The notes beneath the pieces were generated by a model. That model saw nothing but the letters and a program-made list of their open reading frames with translations. It searched no databases and was not told the DNA's origin. This document shows, piece by piece, positions 33,973 through 46,728 of a stretch of DNA of 64,000 nt. The stretch lies in NCBI RefSeq assembly GCF_022201045.2, contig NC_068557.1, positions 25,397,501 through 25,461,500 of the forward strand. The letters are read 5' to 3'. Source of the DNA: Citrus sinensis (taxonomy: Eukaryota > Streptophyta > Magnoliopsida > Sapindales > Rutaceae). The position numbers and the translations under genes were made by a program. Each line of letters opens with the position of its first letter. Position 1 is the stretch's first letter.

Positions 33973-36692
33973 ATGGCGTGTCGCTCTTATCTTCAGTTCT
34001 TTGTTATCTCCCAACTTTTACTTCTTTCTTCGGCTGAAGAAGAACGTGAACTGAATAAAACATGTTTATGTTCTTTTCCCCCTTGTGGAAATCTCAGTCA
34101 ATTTACCTTTCCTTTCACCAATCTGAAGCATCCTGAATGTGGGTTGATGGTAGTAGATAACTGCAACAAACCAGTTCCGAGAATTCGATTGGGGAAGGCC
34201 GGGCCGTTTTATAATATTTTAAACATCGCTCAGGATGTTTCAATTACAGTCGAAGACCAAGTGTTTCAAAATCACTTGAACCAACGTAGCTGTGAATCCT
34301 TCAAAAATTTCTCTCTCCCCAGCTCTGCTTCTCTCTCTTTCTATGTCAAATCCAAACTACTAAGTCTCTTCAGATGCACCGACAAGCTTGACAACAAATT
34401 CACAAGTTTCAATTCTACCTGCAACAGTAGTTCCTTTATTTATTACAATCACCCAGATGATGATTTACCAAGTATTCTTCCACCTAACTGTTCACTGATT
34501 CAGCTCCCAGTGAATAAGACTAGAAAATCTGGTGACTTGTTCAATATGTTAACTTCTGTTTTCTCTCTTCAAGTGGAAGTACATCGGGTTTGTTGGGAAT
34601 GTCGCTGGAGAGGGGGCCAGTGTCAAAATGATAGCAAGGGAAATTTTCAATGTGCTGAAACAAGAGAATGTAATGATTGTCATAAGAAACGAGGCTATTG
34701 TCATATTGATGACAAGGGAAATTTTCAATGTGAAAACGAACGGACAGGTATCAAAAGTTAACATAAGGTATTAGGACTAGTTCATCTTCATGAACATATA
34801 CACGTTCGTTCATAGTCTTTCTGCTCTGTACTACTCACATTATTGAACAGTTTTAAAACCTAGGTCTATTTCGATAACATGCCACAAACGAATTCCTCTC
34901 TTTCTACACTGATTTCTTTATTTGGTTATTTCAACTGGCTCCTTACCCGGGATTGGAAGAAGCCGCTAATTCATCTCAGGAAGATAAAAATATCAGTTTG
35001 AGATGTGCAGTCTCCCTGTTTCTGTGCGATGATGTCAAGAATTTGGATGCTCTGATTACATAACTGCTGTATTTATTGCCTAAATTATAACTTCTCTATT
35101 TATTGTCTAAACTAACACCATTTTCTTTGTATTTGTGTTGCAGGACATAAAAAATCGGAATTAAAGCTAGGCCTGGGACTAGGTAATATACCTCTCTAAT
35201 CTCTGCTGCATAAAGTTCTCTGCAGCCTTCAATGGGAATTGAAAAGAAATTTCATTTGTAATTTGTGTTTTCCAGCACAGCACCATGTTGGTGAAAAAAA
35301 TTAAAGCTTTTCATTTTGCACATTAGGTGGCGGATCAATTGTCCTGATTGCACTTTTGTCCTTCTGGATCATGTTCTATCGCAAGAGACAAAAATATGCT
35401 TCTGCAAACATCCACTCAGGCAATAATTCTTCTGGTCCTTCCTCAAAATCAGACCTGGAAACAGGCACAGTCTACTTCGGCGTCCCTATCTTCTCCTACA
35501 GTGACCTTGCAGAAGCAACAAATGATTTTAGTCGTGAGAAAGAACTCGGAGATGGAGGTTTTGGAACTGTGTATTATGGTAAGAATAGAAAATCGGATGT
35601 ATGTTCAAAGATTACCTTCAGGAAATGCATTGACTTAACAGTTTGCCTTTTTTTTTTTTTTTGGGAATAAGACTTAAAAGTTTGCTAAATGGCCTATTTA
35701 TTCATTCTCAACCAGGTAAGCTCAAAGATGGACGGGAAGTTGCAGTCAAGCGCCTATATGACAACAACTACAGAAGGGTTGAACAATTTATGAATGAAGT
35801 TGAAATCCTCACACGTTTGCGCCACAAAAATCTTGTCTCCCTTTTTGGCTGCACCTCTCGTTACAGTCAGGGTCTCCTACTTGTGTATGAATTTGTTGCC
35901 AATGGCACTGTTGCGGATCAACTCCATGGTGATCGAGCTAAGCATGGTTTGCTGACATGGCCTATCCGTATGAACATTGCCATAGAAACTGCCAGTGCAT
36001 TGGCATATCTTCATGCTTCTGATATCATTCATCGTGATGTGAAGACTAACAACATTCTCCTTGACAGCAATTTTTGTGTCAAAGTTGCAGATTTTGGGCT
36101 TTCGCGATTGTTCCCTTTAGATGTTACTCACGTCTCAACTGCACCACAAGGAACTCCAGGCTATGTTGATCCAGAATATCATCAGTGTTATCAGCTAACT
36201 GATAAAAGTGATGTGTACAGTTTTGGGGTTGTCCTTATTGAGCTCATATCATCAATGCCTGCTGTTGATATGAACAGGCATAGACATGAGATTAACTTGG
36301 CTAACTTAGCAATAAACAAGATTCAGAAATGTGCATTTGATGAGTTGATTGATCCATGCCTTGGGTTTGAATCAGATGAAGAAGTTAAAAGGATGACAAC
36401 TTCAGTCGCAGAGCTGGCTTTTCTATGTTTACAACAGGACAAGGAACTGAGACCTTCAATGGAAGAAGTTTTTGCGGAGTTGCAGAGAATTAAAAGTGGG
36501 GAATCCAAGTTTGAGAATCATGAAGAGAAGCAAGATGATAGTGAAGGGATAAAGAATACTCAACCACCACCATCACCACCATATTGTGACGAGGATTCCC
36601 TGTTGAAGAATATGCGGCTGCCACCTTCACCCACTTCTGTGACTGAAAAATGGGTAAGTATCAGTAGCACAACACCTAATGCCAGTGGTTAA
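33973..36692 (+). CDS. LRK10L-1-type receptor-like kinase (complete, RD kinase)
   Basis: Four exons fit: 33973-34747, 35144-35182, 35327-35578 and 35716-36692, giving 680 residues; all three introns are phase 1. A signal peptide ([15 protein letters not shown]) is followed by a short GUB_WAK-like ectodomain with two CxxC-type cysteine modules (CWECRWRGGQC, CNDCHKKRGYC). The transmembrane span [15 protein letters not shown] is at about 275-289. The Ser/Thr kinase has the glycine loop LGDGGFG (about 346-352), Lys366 in VAVK, Glu382, His460-Arg461-Asp462, Asp480-Phe481-Gly482, and GTPGYVDPEY in the activation segment. It is an RD kinase with all key residues. The C-terminus is proline-rich. Arabidopsis LRK10L1 relatives act at the plasma membrane in stress and ABA responses; the ligand is unknown. 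Three other ectodomain exons lie upstream in the same phase. Confidence 0.92.
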
Positions 36693-39600
36693 AATTTTTG
36701 TGTACATGCTGCTTGAATTTTCAGGTGGGTGGTGAAAATATGTTTTAACATCCATCTGCTTGTATTTTTTTGTGTTCATAACAAGATATAATATATATGT
36801 AAGGCGCATTATTGGTAGGCTAAGGGAAGAGGGAATGTACATAGCTAAAATGGAGCTGTTTCTAGTACCCCTTGGCTTTTCTTTTTGAATGTGTCATTGT
36901 TATACCAGTACTATTCATATCCTGAAGATATGAAATCTTTTCTTGATTAAACTCTGTCTGAGTTAAAATCAGAACGATGAATGATGAAAGATGTGTGATG
37001 ACAATAATTGATGTATAAAAATAGTTCAAGTTAATATCAACAAGGCACTACCTAGGAAACAATCTATGTAATTTCAATCAAGTAGAAGAATTCATCCTTT
37101 ACACAAGATCTTATTTTGGTAAAAACAACATGCTTGTGAGCAAGGATGGAGAAATGTATATGTAAATACGAACTAATAAAATTTATTTAGTTATTAGGAT
37201 CCAAGTATTAGAGGGTGTGGTTCAAGATCTTATTGGGTATTGAAATTGGACAGTTGTATGTTAAAAGTTATAAAATTAGAGTGTTTAGTAGACACTAAAT
37301 GCTATTACTTGAAAGTTGAAATTTAAGTTGATTTAATTCTGTATATGATAAAAACTTATAATATCTTTATTATAATTTTCAAAATTATTATTTATAAGTC
37401 ATATTTACTACATATTATCTACATTTATTTTATAGTTAATTTTTTTTTTCACATGAGTTATGACTTAAAAATTGCAATATTTTAATACCAAATAGAGCTT
37501 AACTAGATCTCATAGGGATATATTGTTATAAAATAGAAGACTACATATTACATCTTTAAAATCTATTTGCCTAATTGTTTATGATTGATCCTGAAAATAA
37601 GAGGTTAAGGGTAAAATTCCTCTAGCTTTTTAAAAAGAGAGATTGTTTTCAATTCATTGATTGAAAAATTAAATCCACAATGAATGAAGTAAAAGGCAAA
37701 TAATTTTGACACCAGACGTGATACAATTTAACTTTAGCACTCCTCTAAAAATCTCTTAAAATTCTTCTTATTTATTTACTTTTTGAAAATATTTTAAAAA
37801 TGTAGGAGGCGCCTTCACTTAAAATTTTGACTTTAAAAAATAAATTTATTTATTTATTATCAATCAATTTAATAATAGATGAGTGGTGACATAAATGTTA
37901 TTTTTTAATTTTAAATATTTATTATTGGATTGAATGAATATAATAGATAAAAAATTAAGTCACTCTTTTATGTCAAAATTTTAACTTAGTGGTACCCCAA
38001 CCTTTAAAAATTAATGCAATCTCTTATTGTTCTTGTTATTATTTGCTGCTAATTTTCAATTCCACTTGTCTGTTACTCTCTTCTCAATTAAGCCTATTGG
38101 TAAAATGTGAAAGAGTTTGAGCAGTAGATATTCTGGACCTCTATATGAAATCTGAAAATTTATTTCAACCTTCATTTTCTATTAAGAAACAACAGGAAAA
38201 ATGAATCAACGTTATGAAATAAATAAATAAATTTAATTTACGGTTGAAAAGAGAAAGGAAAATTATCTCGGCACCACCTTTATTTTATCATATGTGCATT
38301 TAGCCACTAAAAATAAAAAGAATTAGATATGTTCAATGTATAAATCTGTATCAGTCAAATCACTTTACCAATTACACCATTATGATCTATTAAAGAAATT
38401 AAGTAAAATATATTAAAAGACTATTTTACTTTTCAGAATTTTAAAAAGATAACAAAATTTATAGTTACGTAAGAAGCCGGTAGACAAACACTCAAACAGA
38501 GAAGTTAGTTGAATACATTTTTTATTTTTTGTGAATAATGGTCTTTTAATTAAATTCATAAATTTTATAGATTTCCAACGTTTTAAAGGGTAAATAATCT
38601 TTTAATAAATTTAGGAGGGGAAATTTATTTTATTTAATTTTTTTTACATTATTAACTGTAAGGTAGTTGATTGATACAAGTTTAAAAATATAAATAACAG
38701 ATAAAACTTTATCTTTTTTTTGTAATTAGATATACAAATGATAAAAAAGTGGTAGTTGAGACGAGAGAAAAAAATTGGTGCTAAAAGTTGTTAAAGAAGA
38801 GTGGGTAACATGCACAACGTGGTGTTAAGTGTTTTCGGTAAAAGAATAATTATTTGTTGTTGACATGATGTAAATTTGATTCGATAAATTTGTCTCATGA
38901 TGTAAATTTCAAGTAAGGTTAAATTTGTAAATATCTAAAACGAGGTTTTTGAATGGGCTTTCGGGGTTGCCAATAGTCAAATTTAATTAATTATATTCTG
39001 TAATAATCCCACCTACGGAAAATGGGCCGTCGCAGCCCATATGACACCCATTAACCACGGGAGCGGAGTTTTTAAAATCCCACCAAAATCCTTGCAACAT
39101 TCTTTTTTAATTTTATTTCTTAAAAAATGCTTTATTTTAATTTATAAAATATAAATTTTACATATTAAAATTAATAATCTTCCCACAAAATTTTTACTTA
39201 GAAAATTGAACATCTTTTAAGTTTTTATTTATGAAACACGTACAAAAACTTAAAATATTGAATTATTTTCTTCTTATTATATAGTTTCTATTCTCATAAC
39301 TCTAAATTTTTTTATAATCTTCTCAAAAAGAGTATTTTTATTAAAATTAAAACATAAATATAAACTATAAAATGGAGTTGGTATAAAATGTTTATTAAAA
39401 AATTTATTTTAGTATTTAATCAAATTTCTGATTTAAAAGTTAAATATGAAATAAATTACATTTAGTTATTTATGTAATTTTAATTAAAAAAAAGAGTTTC
39501 GCAAGGAGTTTTAAAGGTGTCAAAAGACCTATGCAAACAATAATTTTCTTTCTTAAAATTTAAATGGAGTGTTTAGCGCTTTTTATTTTTTGATAGAATA

Positions 39601-39707
39601 GTCTGTTAAGCTTCAATCATTCATCTCTTTGATTCTTTTCTTTTTAGAGGAAAAGCTACAGTTAACGTGGAATTTTCAATGCACACACAACAAGACAAAG
39701 AATGAAC

Positions 39708-39743
<36 letters not shown>

Positions 39744-40010
39744 TTGTTTTGATTCAGTCATTTAGAATTTTCTTGGGAAATGTACATCCATTCTTTCACT
39801 TTTCTCCAATTCCATTCAAAGCACCGAACTTTTGAATATCTAAAAAAGAAAAAGAAACAACTCCACGACATGTTTTGCTCCTTATTTAGATCCTTTCTCT
39901 CTTTTACAAGCAAAACATCACCACACCCTTAAACACACAGTCCTGAACTCAAACGCCAAAACCCTGAACCAAAAATATCTCTGAAGAAAACAGAGAGAAA
40001 GCTTGGATGA
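36693..40010. other. Intergenic region
   Basis: Long AT-rich spacer with no recognised coding region. A CT microsatellite lies at 39713-39740, in the probable 5' region of the next gene. Confidence 0.65.
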
Positions 40011-40514
40011 ATGGCGACATTACAGAAGTTCAAGATCCTGGCAACGCAATGCGGGGTGGCTCAGAGCCCCACCAGGAGCCCCAGAACGAGCCCATTGGTT
40101 CAATTCCCGCGTAAGAAGACAACCCTGCGCATGCTGCTCACACGAAGCTCCAGCAGCCGCTGTAAAGAGATCACACTGCCAACTCCAAAGGAAATTGCTG
40201 TTGATGATCAGAAACAGAGAGACTGCAGAGATTTGTTGGTCGTTCAGAGTCGTAACAAGTTGAAGGATCTGTTTGTCTCTTCCTTTGACGAAGAAGAAGA
40301 AGAACAACAACAACGACAAAACAAGGTTAGTGATAATGATAGTGGCAAGATTAGAGACAAGACTGAAGTTTTGCGTGCAATGAAGAAGTTGCATGGCAGT
40401 GGAGCTGGGGTGGGGGATGAACCGGGTTTGTCTAGACCGGTTTGGGTCGGGTTTAGACACAGGTACTTGCTGAGGAAAGCTTGGAGACCTATGCTTCTTA
40501 CTATTCCTGAGTAA
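40011..40514 (+). CDS. Small basic protein of unknown function
   Basis: A single-exon ATG frame of 167 codons. It opens MATLQKFKILATQCGVAQSP, continues with a Ser/Pro/Arg-rich segment (TRSPRTSPLVQFPRKKTTLR) that could act as a basic targeting signal, has an acidic Glu/Gln stretch around residues 95-105, and ends WVGFRHRYLLRKAWRPMLLT. GC content is clearly higher than in the flanking DNA. The first 50 residues resemble an uncharacterised plant protein family as I remember it. A second ATG 8 bases upstream is in another frame and runs only to 40263. I see no membrane span or known domain. The 3' flank has a CT repeat. Confidence 0.75.
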   Translation: MATLQKFKILATQCGVAQSPTRSPRTSPLVQFPRKKTTLRMLLTRSSSSRCKEITLPTPKEIAVDDQKQRDCRDLLVVQSRNKLKDLFVSSFDEEEEEQQQRQNKVSDNDSGKIRDKTEVLRAMKKLHGSGAGVGDEPGLSRPVWVGFRHRYLLRKAWRPMLLTIPE

Positions 40515-41663
40515 TCTGCCCAATTTTGCTGTTGGTGATTCAATTACATATTACCTCTCTCTCTCTCATTCTCTTTCTCTGTGTGTTTCTTTTATTAATG
40601 GAATTATAATGGAATTACAGATATTTTAACTTCTGTGTTAAAATATTTGTATTTAATATTTGCGTTCAGGCCTTCAAGGTTCTATTGTTCTGCCTCTAAT
40701 TTCTAACTCATAAATAAAGTATATATAAAAAATGAAACTAACGTTCTAAGTTATGTTTTCATATTATATATATGGATGCTTGTAGTTTTTAAAATTGAAT
40801 GTTCTTATTTATCATCAATGTTTCTTGTAACTTTCATTCCTAAATTTAATCTAAATTTTATGTTGTTAAAAAGAGGTGAAGAAAAAGAAAAGTGAACGCA
40901 TGTACGAATCTATCATATTGGTAAAGAAAAGAGAAAAAGAAATAGCAATGGCCTGAATTATTTGTAAGTTGGAGAAAAAAGAGTGGCTTGTCATTGCAGA
41001 ATGAGATGGAATGGGGGACCAGTTTTACACATGATAAACGCAGAAGTTCCACTAACAAGGAAAAGCCATGGATAAAGCTAAGGCAAAGCTCACAAGATGA
41101 AATGCTTGTGTTCGCAGGCATTCGAATCAAAATGAAAAAGCATCATCGGTATACAAAAAATTGCACATATGTTATTGTTGCTCAGTTACTTGCATAATGG
41201 GATATGATAATTCTGCAGAGAAACAAGGTACATACCAACTTCAATAAACTGTTCATGCCTCAAGGCACCAAGCATCCTGGGTTTCGAGAGACTATATCTG
41301 CAATACAAGAAGCATGTATAATTTGCCATGAGAGTTCCCCATTCTTATTGCTATCCACAACACTAACTTAAATTTTGTGATATTACTTCTACTACACCAT
41401 AGTGCAATGTCATGAAGTACTCCTATGTATTGAGGAAAAATTTCAACCCAAATATAAGGACCTTGTAAATGCATTGAAATTTTGTAGAACATTCGAAAGG
41501 TATACAGGAAGATGATAATGGAAAAAAATTATCGAACAGAGGGAATTAAAAAGAACAATTACTTTTATTAAACTTACAGCAAAATTCAATTTTATGGAAA
41601 ATTTCCCCAACAGGGAAGATGGAAAATTTCCCCAACAGGGAAGTTGGAAAAGAAAAAAGCCGG
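40515..41663. other. Convergent intergenic region
   Basis: Spacer between two genes that point at each other. It holds a short tandem duplication near 41594-41645 (25-base unit with GGAAAATTTCCCCAACAGGG). I see no gene. Confidence 0.6.
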
Positions 41664-44600
41664 TCAGTGTCTCGCAGTTAGCTGATCCTTGCTTCCAAGA
41701 GGAATTGAGGGAGTCAGTTTGTTTGATTGGATTTGCGATTGCCGCAAAGTATCGTTTTCTTCAGCCCCAGCATCATCGATTTTCTGCTGAGGCTTAACAT
41801 GCCCACCAGATTTAGGCTGGATTTGTGAATGATTCTTGTCCGGAGGTAGAACTCGCAGCAAGAACCTCTGTATTATCTCATAACTGGTAAACGTAATTAC
41901 AGCAGATGGAGTCGTTCTCAATAGATTTGTCGCACAGCCACGGTAAAAGCCAGGGAAACCTTCCTTTTGGAATACCTTCTTGACACAATCAACAACGCCT
42001 GCATATTGTACATCAACCTTTCTGTTCTGCCCTTGCTCTTGAAGCCTTGAACGTACAACCTAGTAACATGAAATTTAGACATTATAAACAGAAATGAAGA
42101 AAACTAAAGCCGAAATATATATTCCAAGGGAAAGATAAATTTTTGGGATATCATATAAGCCCACTACTGCAAGAGAATTGGTGAGGAGAGCTTGGCAAAA
42201 CACACCTCATGTGGGTAAGTCATTACAGAGGCAAGTACTTTTGCTATTGAAGAAGCAATCATAACACTTCCAGGATTTAGCTTATCAACATCTGTGTCAT
42301 CTGATAACTTCAAAATTAACATGATTAGCAAAGAATAAATGTTACATATCAGCTATTTAATTGGAAAAAAGAGCAAAATGGTACAGCGATCATTTTACCC
42401 TTTTTGGCCATGTAATGCTTGATTCTCTCATATGCAGGAAACTGAATAGCAACATGACTAACTCCGGCCAACGAAGGCAGAATGCCACTGTTTCAAAGCA
42501 CGAAGCAACATTAAGCGACCAAAAGAATTGAAGGAAAATAAAATTTGAAGATCAAAGTTATGTCAAACAAAAATTGTAGAAACAATGTTTGCAAAATGTT
42601 TTCAAAAGTTACATCCAGCAGCAGTTAAAAGAGATGATCACTAGAAAGATTCATCGTCTACAAGAATCATAATTGAATGCTTAATAGGTTGTGTCCCAAA
42701 ACTCGATCATTTCCAAACTTTCATTTTAAGAACCTAAACCACTGACCTATATAACCCTCGCATGCCTTCTTCATGAGAAATCCTTCTCAGAGCAGAAAGT
42801 ATGCTTTTGTAGGGAACCACATTTGATCTCATTCCCTGAGTCTAAAAAAGGATGAAAAACACATTAATTCCCAAGATGTGACCAGAACCATGGAATAAAC
42901 GCGAAAAATTAGATAATCATGAAACACACACAATTAGATAATCATGAAACACACACATTAATTCCAATGCACCAAACGCAACAGTAGTTTGAATCGAGCT
43001 TCCTAAATAGAATCCTGAAGAATCTCCAAGTAGTCCAACTATTTTCTTCAAATCTTACCCAAAATAAGAGATCTTATATACTTCCAATTTCGAAGTGGAA
43101 GAGCAGCATACAGAAGTAAGTTTTGTTGCATCAAAGAAAAATACTCATAGGCTTATTTCATAGTTCTTAGTTAGAGATAACATTATAAACATTTGATTTC
43201 ACAGATTATGCATGCAACCAAGTGTGATATAAGACACAGCCACCAATGTTCTAACTTTAAATGAAACAAAGATAATAAGATATTGAGGACAAATGAAAAC
43301 CCACTTACTTGGAGTCTGGTCTTCACAACCCACAGTGGATTAGTTGTGATGGCTGTAGCAGCCCCAGCACCAGCTGCAGCTATCATATTTTTCCCAACTG
43401 AGAGTTGACTATTGCCATCCCCTACAATACAATGATATAGAATGTCAACAGTAGTCAAACTAACCAATTCAACAGTCTACAAGCACAGATTTATCAAGTA
43501 AACAACAATAAAAATGACCAACCATGTGTTCGGAGAAGACCTTTTAATCGCTCATAAACTGCGAAGTATACCTACATACAAAATGAGCACTCCTGTCACT
43601 TGGTAAAATATTAAATTACATAAAAATGGTTTTGTCCACTGGCACATAACTTGATTGATTCAAGAAAAAAAGATGCCCAAATCTGCATTTGTTTCTTCGA
43701 GAAACAAATGATACACATACAAGTAGAATATCCCAAATTTGTTATACCAAAAGTTGAATAACAATTACTCAAAACGTGAATGGTTCCTTGAAACTTGTCC
43801 GTGAATGATTGTGTTAAATGATATGATATTTTAACCAAATAAAAATGTCAAAAAGATTTATCAAGGTAATCTTGCATCTAAAGATCTACATTCCCCTGAC
43901 ATTTTACAAATTGTAGAGAAAACTGATGAATGCTTTCTTCTCATGGAGGAAAGGGACTCTAAACAGTTCAAGCAAGAAGCTTTTACTGATAGTCCTACAG
44001 TTTATGATGATGTATAAAAGATTGTTTGTCCTTTCTGAACTAAACTAAATATTAAAGCAAAAGAAACCAGATTCACTCAAAATAGAGTTTCCAAAAAATA
44101 TTTGACTAAAGAAGACAAAAGGAAAGAAAAGGTAGAGTGCAATAAGAAGACAAATAAGAAGACTGAACAATCTGATTTGACGGAAAATTGAACCTAAACA
44201 TTATAGTTCAGATGAAAATATCTATCAACAAGCTGATATATTTTAATAAAATGTTAAGGTGATTTGATGGAAAATTGAACCTAAACATTATAGTTCAGAA
44301 GAAAATATCTATCAACAAGTTGATAAATTTTAATAAAATGTTAAGGCTTTTATCTCAACATAGCAGAAGGCCCTTAATTACTTTTCACAGGAAACAAATC
44401 ATCAATAATAGTACTCACAGCCCAATTTGGAAGTAATGCTAGTAATGTCGGTGAAAGACCACGATACAATCCCTTCAGACCTTCATTCTTCAATATGTTC
44501 TGTAAACTTATTATAATGATACTACCTGAGTGAAGTCAAAAAGAGAAGCGTAAACAATTATCACAATCAACAGGCATAGAAACAAAAAGTATCCATCAAA

Positions 44601-45561
44601 CTTAAGCATAAGAGTATTTATTCAGAGTAGCATCAAACTGTTGTCACAAGCTCTGAGCTTGCAAAACATATTTCTTCTTCAGAAAATAAAGGAACCATAT
44701 ATTGGTATATTTATCAGGATAAAAGTTTATAATGATAACTAGGATTTTATGCCAATAGTGTGTCCTGCCCAGTTCATAGTTCACATGCTACTGACGTTTG
44801 GAGTGCCATTTTTCACATAGTTCGATACGAGAAACAAATCAAATCACTTATATGAAAATACAACATCCCATACAAACTAACTGTAAAATGTAAATTAAGT
44901 TACACCAACCCTCCATTTCTATTTTTCAAAGTTTACGCCCTACAAGGGTGTGTTTGTTTGAAATTAAGGTGGTTGTGTCTTTAAATCACAGCTGTTGTTG
45001 AATAGAATCACTATAGTAGTATAAGTGGATGGATAATTGGTAATCATTAAGCTATCTAAAGTAAGAGTGGGTGTTTATCAAGTATTTTAGCTGTCACCCT
45101 TTCAAAATTAAGTAAAACAAAAAACAGGTACAATTAGCAGAAACTGCTCAAAGTTTTATAGGATCAACTGTACCTCTGCGTCCAGAGTGAGTGCCTTCGG
45201 GAAGGCCATGTACCTGTAACCTTGTCTTGATCACATCCAACGGGCACATAAATGTTGCCGCAATTGCACCTGCAATAACCCAGAAAACACACACGCAACC
45301 AAAAGGAAAAAAGAAAAAGAAAAAAAAAAGAAAAGAAAAAAACACCCACAATGGTTATTCAGAAAATTAAACAGAAGGGCTAAATAACCTCAAAATTCAA
45401 CAAATTTAAACAACCCATAATAAAGAAATTACAAAAAAAAAAAAGAAACAAAGAAACAAACCAGCAGCAGCTCCAGCTGCCGCGTGGGAAAGTAAGACCC
45501 TGCGTGTTAGAGCTTGTAAAGATTCTCCATCGGCGTCTCCACCTCCTTTTTCACTCACCAT
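41664..45561 (-). CDS. NAD+ transporter of the mitochondrial carrier family (NDT2-like)
   Basis: Nine exons fit frame and splice signals: 45561-45462, 45269-45174, 44525-44419, 43571-43523, 43421-43309, 42841-42747, 42487-42399, 42300-42206 and 42059-41664, giving 379 residues. Three tandem carrier repeats carry the signatures [20 protein letters not shown] and PHEVVRSRLQ, each ending an odd-numbered transmembrane helix, so six helices are expected. The sequence [20 protein letters not shown] and the C-terminal tail ([14 protein letters not shown]) match Arabidopsis NDT2 better than NDT1. The family imports NAD+ in exchange for ADP or AMP; NDT2 has been assigned to mitochondria. The long hydrophilic tail after the third repeat is as in NDT2. 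A TATA-like string on the minus strand near 45607-45617 lies about 50 bases before the ATG. Confidence 0.93.
44173..44346. repeat. Tandem duplication, 87-base unit, in an NDT2-like intron
   Basis: The unit starting TGATTTGACGGAAAATTG at 44173 recurs at 44260 with a few substitutions. It lies in the intron between exons 3 and 4. Confidence 0.9.
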
Positions 45562-46508
45562 GTCTTCTACAATTTCGAAAGAGATGTATCCAATTCTTTC
45601 TGTCTTTGCATATATATAGAAGTATTTTGTAAGTAAAAAAAATTCAAACTTTGTTTCTGGGGGTTACATTGGGTGGTTCGGTTGAATTGAACAAATTTTG
45701 TTGTCTTGTTTGAAGGGTTAAGGAGGGAGGGATGGTGAATTGAACAAGACCCAACAGTTGTTGGACTACTATCAATTCAACTCCTACGTGTTGAATCAAA
45801 CACAAACACACTCGGGGCCTTCACTCACGAACCAGCGTAAACTTTGTTGATGGGGTCACCTATTTTAATTTGTTTTCTGAGGGAGAGAGATTCCATAAAT
45901 GGGTAATTTTTATAATTGCTGTTGTTGTCACAATTCTGACCCTTTTTTGGGGTCTGCGACTGAAAGTTTGTTACTCATTGCTTGAGATCATATTATTGTA
46001 TAATTTTGCTGATCATATAATTTTTTATTGGAAAATTTGTCATATTAGTATTTTTTAAGAAACAAAAAGATATAAGTATTAAATATATAATTGAGCTCCT
46101 AAATTTTTCATTAAAATTCTTGAGACATGTTTTGCGAGACTTTTCTTTTTGCTTACATACATTTGTGATACTTTTAGGGTTTTTCTTTAATTTTTGTAAA
46201 TAAATAATTTATATATATATATATATAATTAATATCTAGAAATAAAAAAATATATTTTTCCATTGAAAGCACTTTTAGTATTATCAAAAGCACTTCCGCA
46301 GATGCCTTAATTAGTAATTTCGCAAATGGTGTGAATTATGCAAAGGGATAAAGTTTGCACTGACTTTTATTTTTTGCTTTCCAATCAAAAGTTTGGACCA
46401 ATTAGCCATAGATTCATTCTACAGCGATCCGAAACGCATCATTTGTTTTTATTGTTGGGGGTGGTTTATTGGTTGTAATATAAATAAAATGAATTGTTGT
46501 TAGTTATA
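45562..46508. other. Promoter side of the NDT2-like gene and spacer
   Basis: Contains the minus-strand promoter of the carrier gene (TATA-like string at 45607-45617) and AT-rich spacer with a TA microsatellite at about 46210-46226. I see no gene. Confidence 0.55.
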
Positions 46509-46728
46509 CTTTAAAAAGAGTAATGATACAATCATAAACTCTTGTATAAATTTATTTTGTACAAACTGACGTGGCATGATAAGATTTGTTGAATTAAATA
46601 TCATTTGGCCCACATGATTTGTTTTTATTAATTTATATTTTCATTCAACCAATGAATTAATGCCACGTCAGTTTGTACAAAATAAGTTTGTACAATAGTT
46701 TGTGGCTGTATCATTACTCCTTTAAAAA
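46509..46728. mobile_element. MITE with long terminal inverted repeats and 9-base target duplication
   Basis: The 202-base element (46518-46719) begins GAGTAATGATACA and ends with its complement TGTATCATTACTC. The inverted arms reach about 60 bases and include TTTTGTACAAACTGACGTGG and its complement. Identical 9-mers CTTTAAAAA flank it (46509-46517 and 46720-46728). A 9-base duplication points to Mutator-type mobilisation. It has no coding capacity. Confidence 0.92.
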
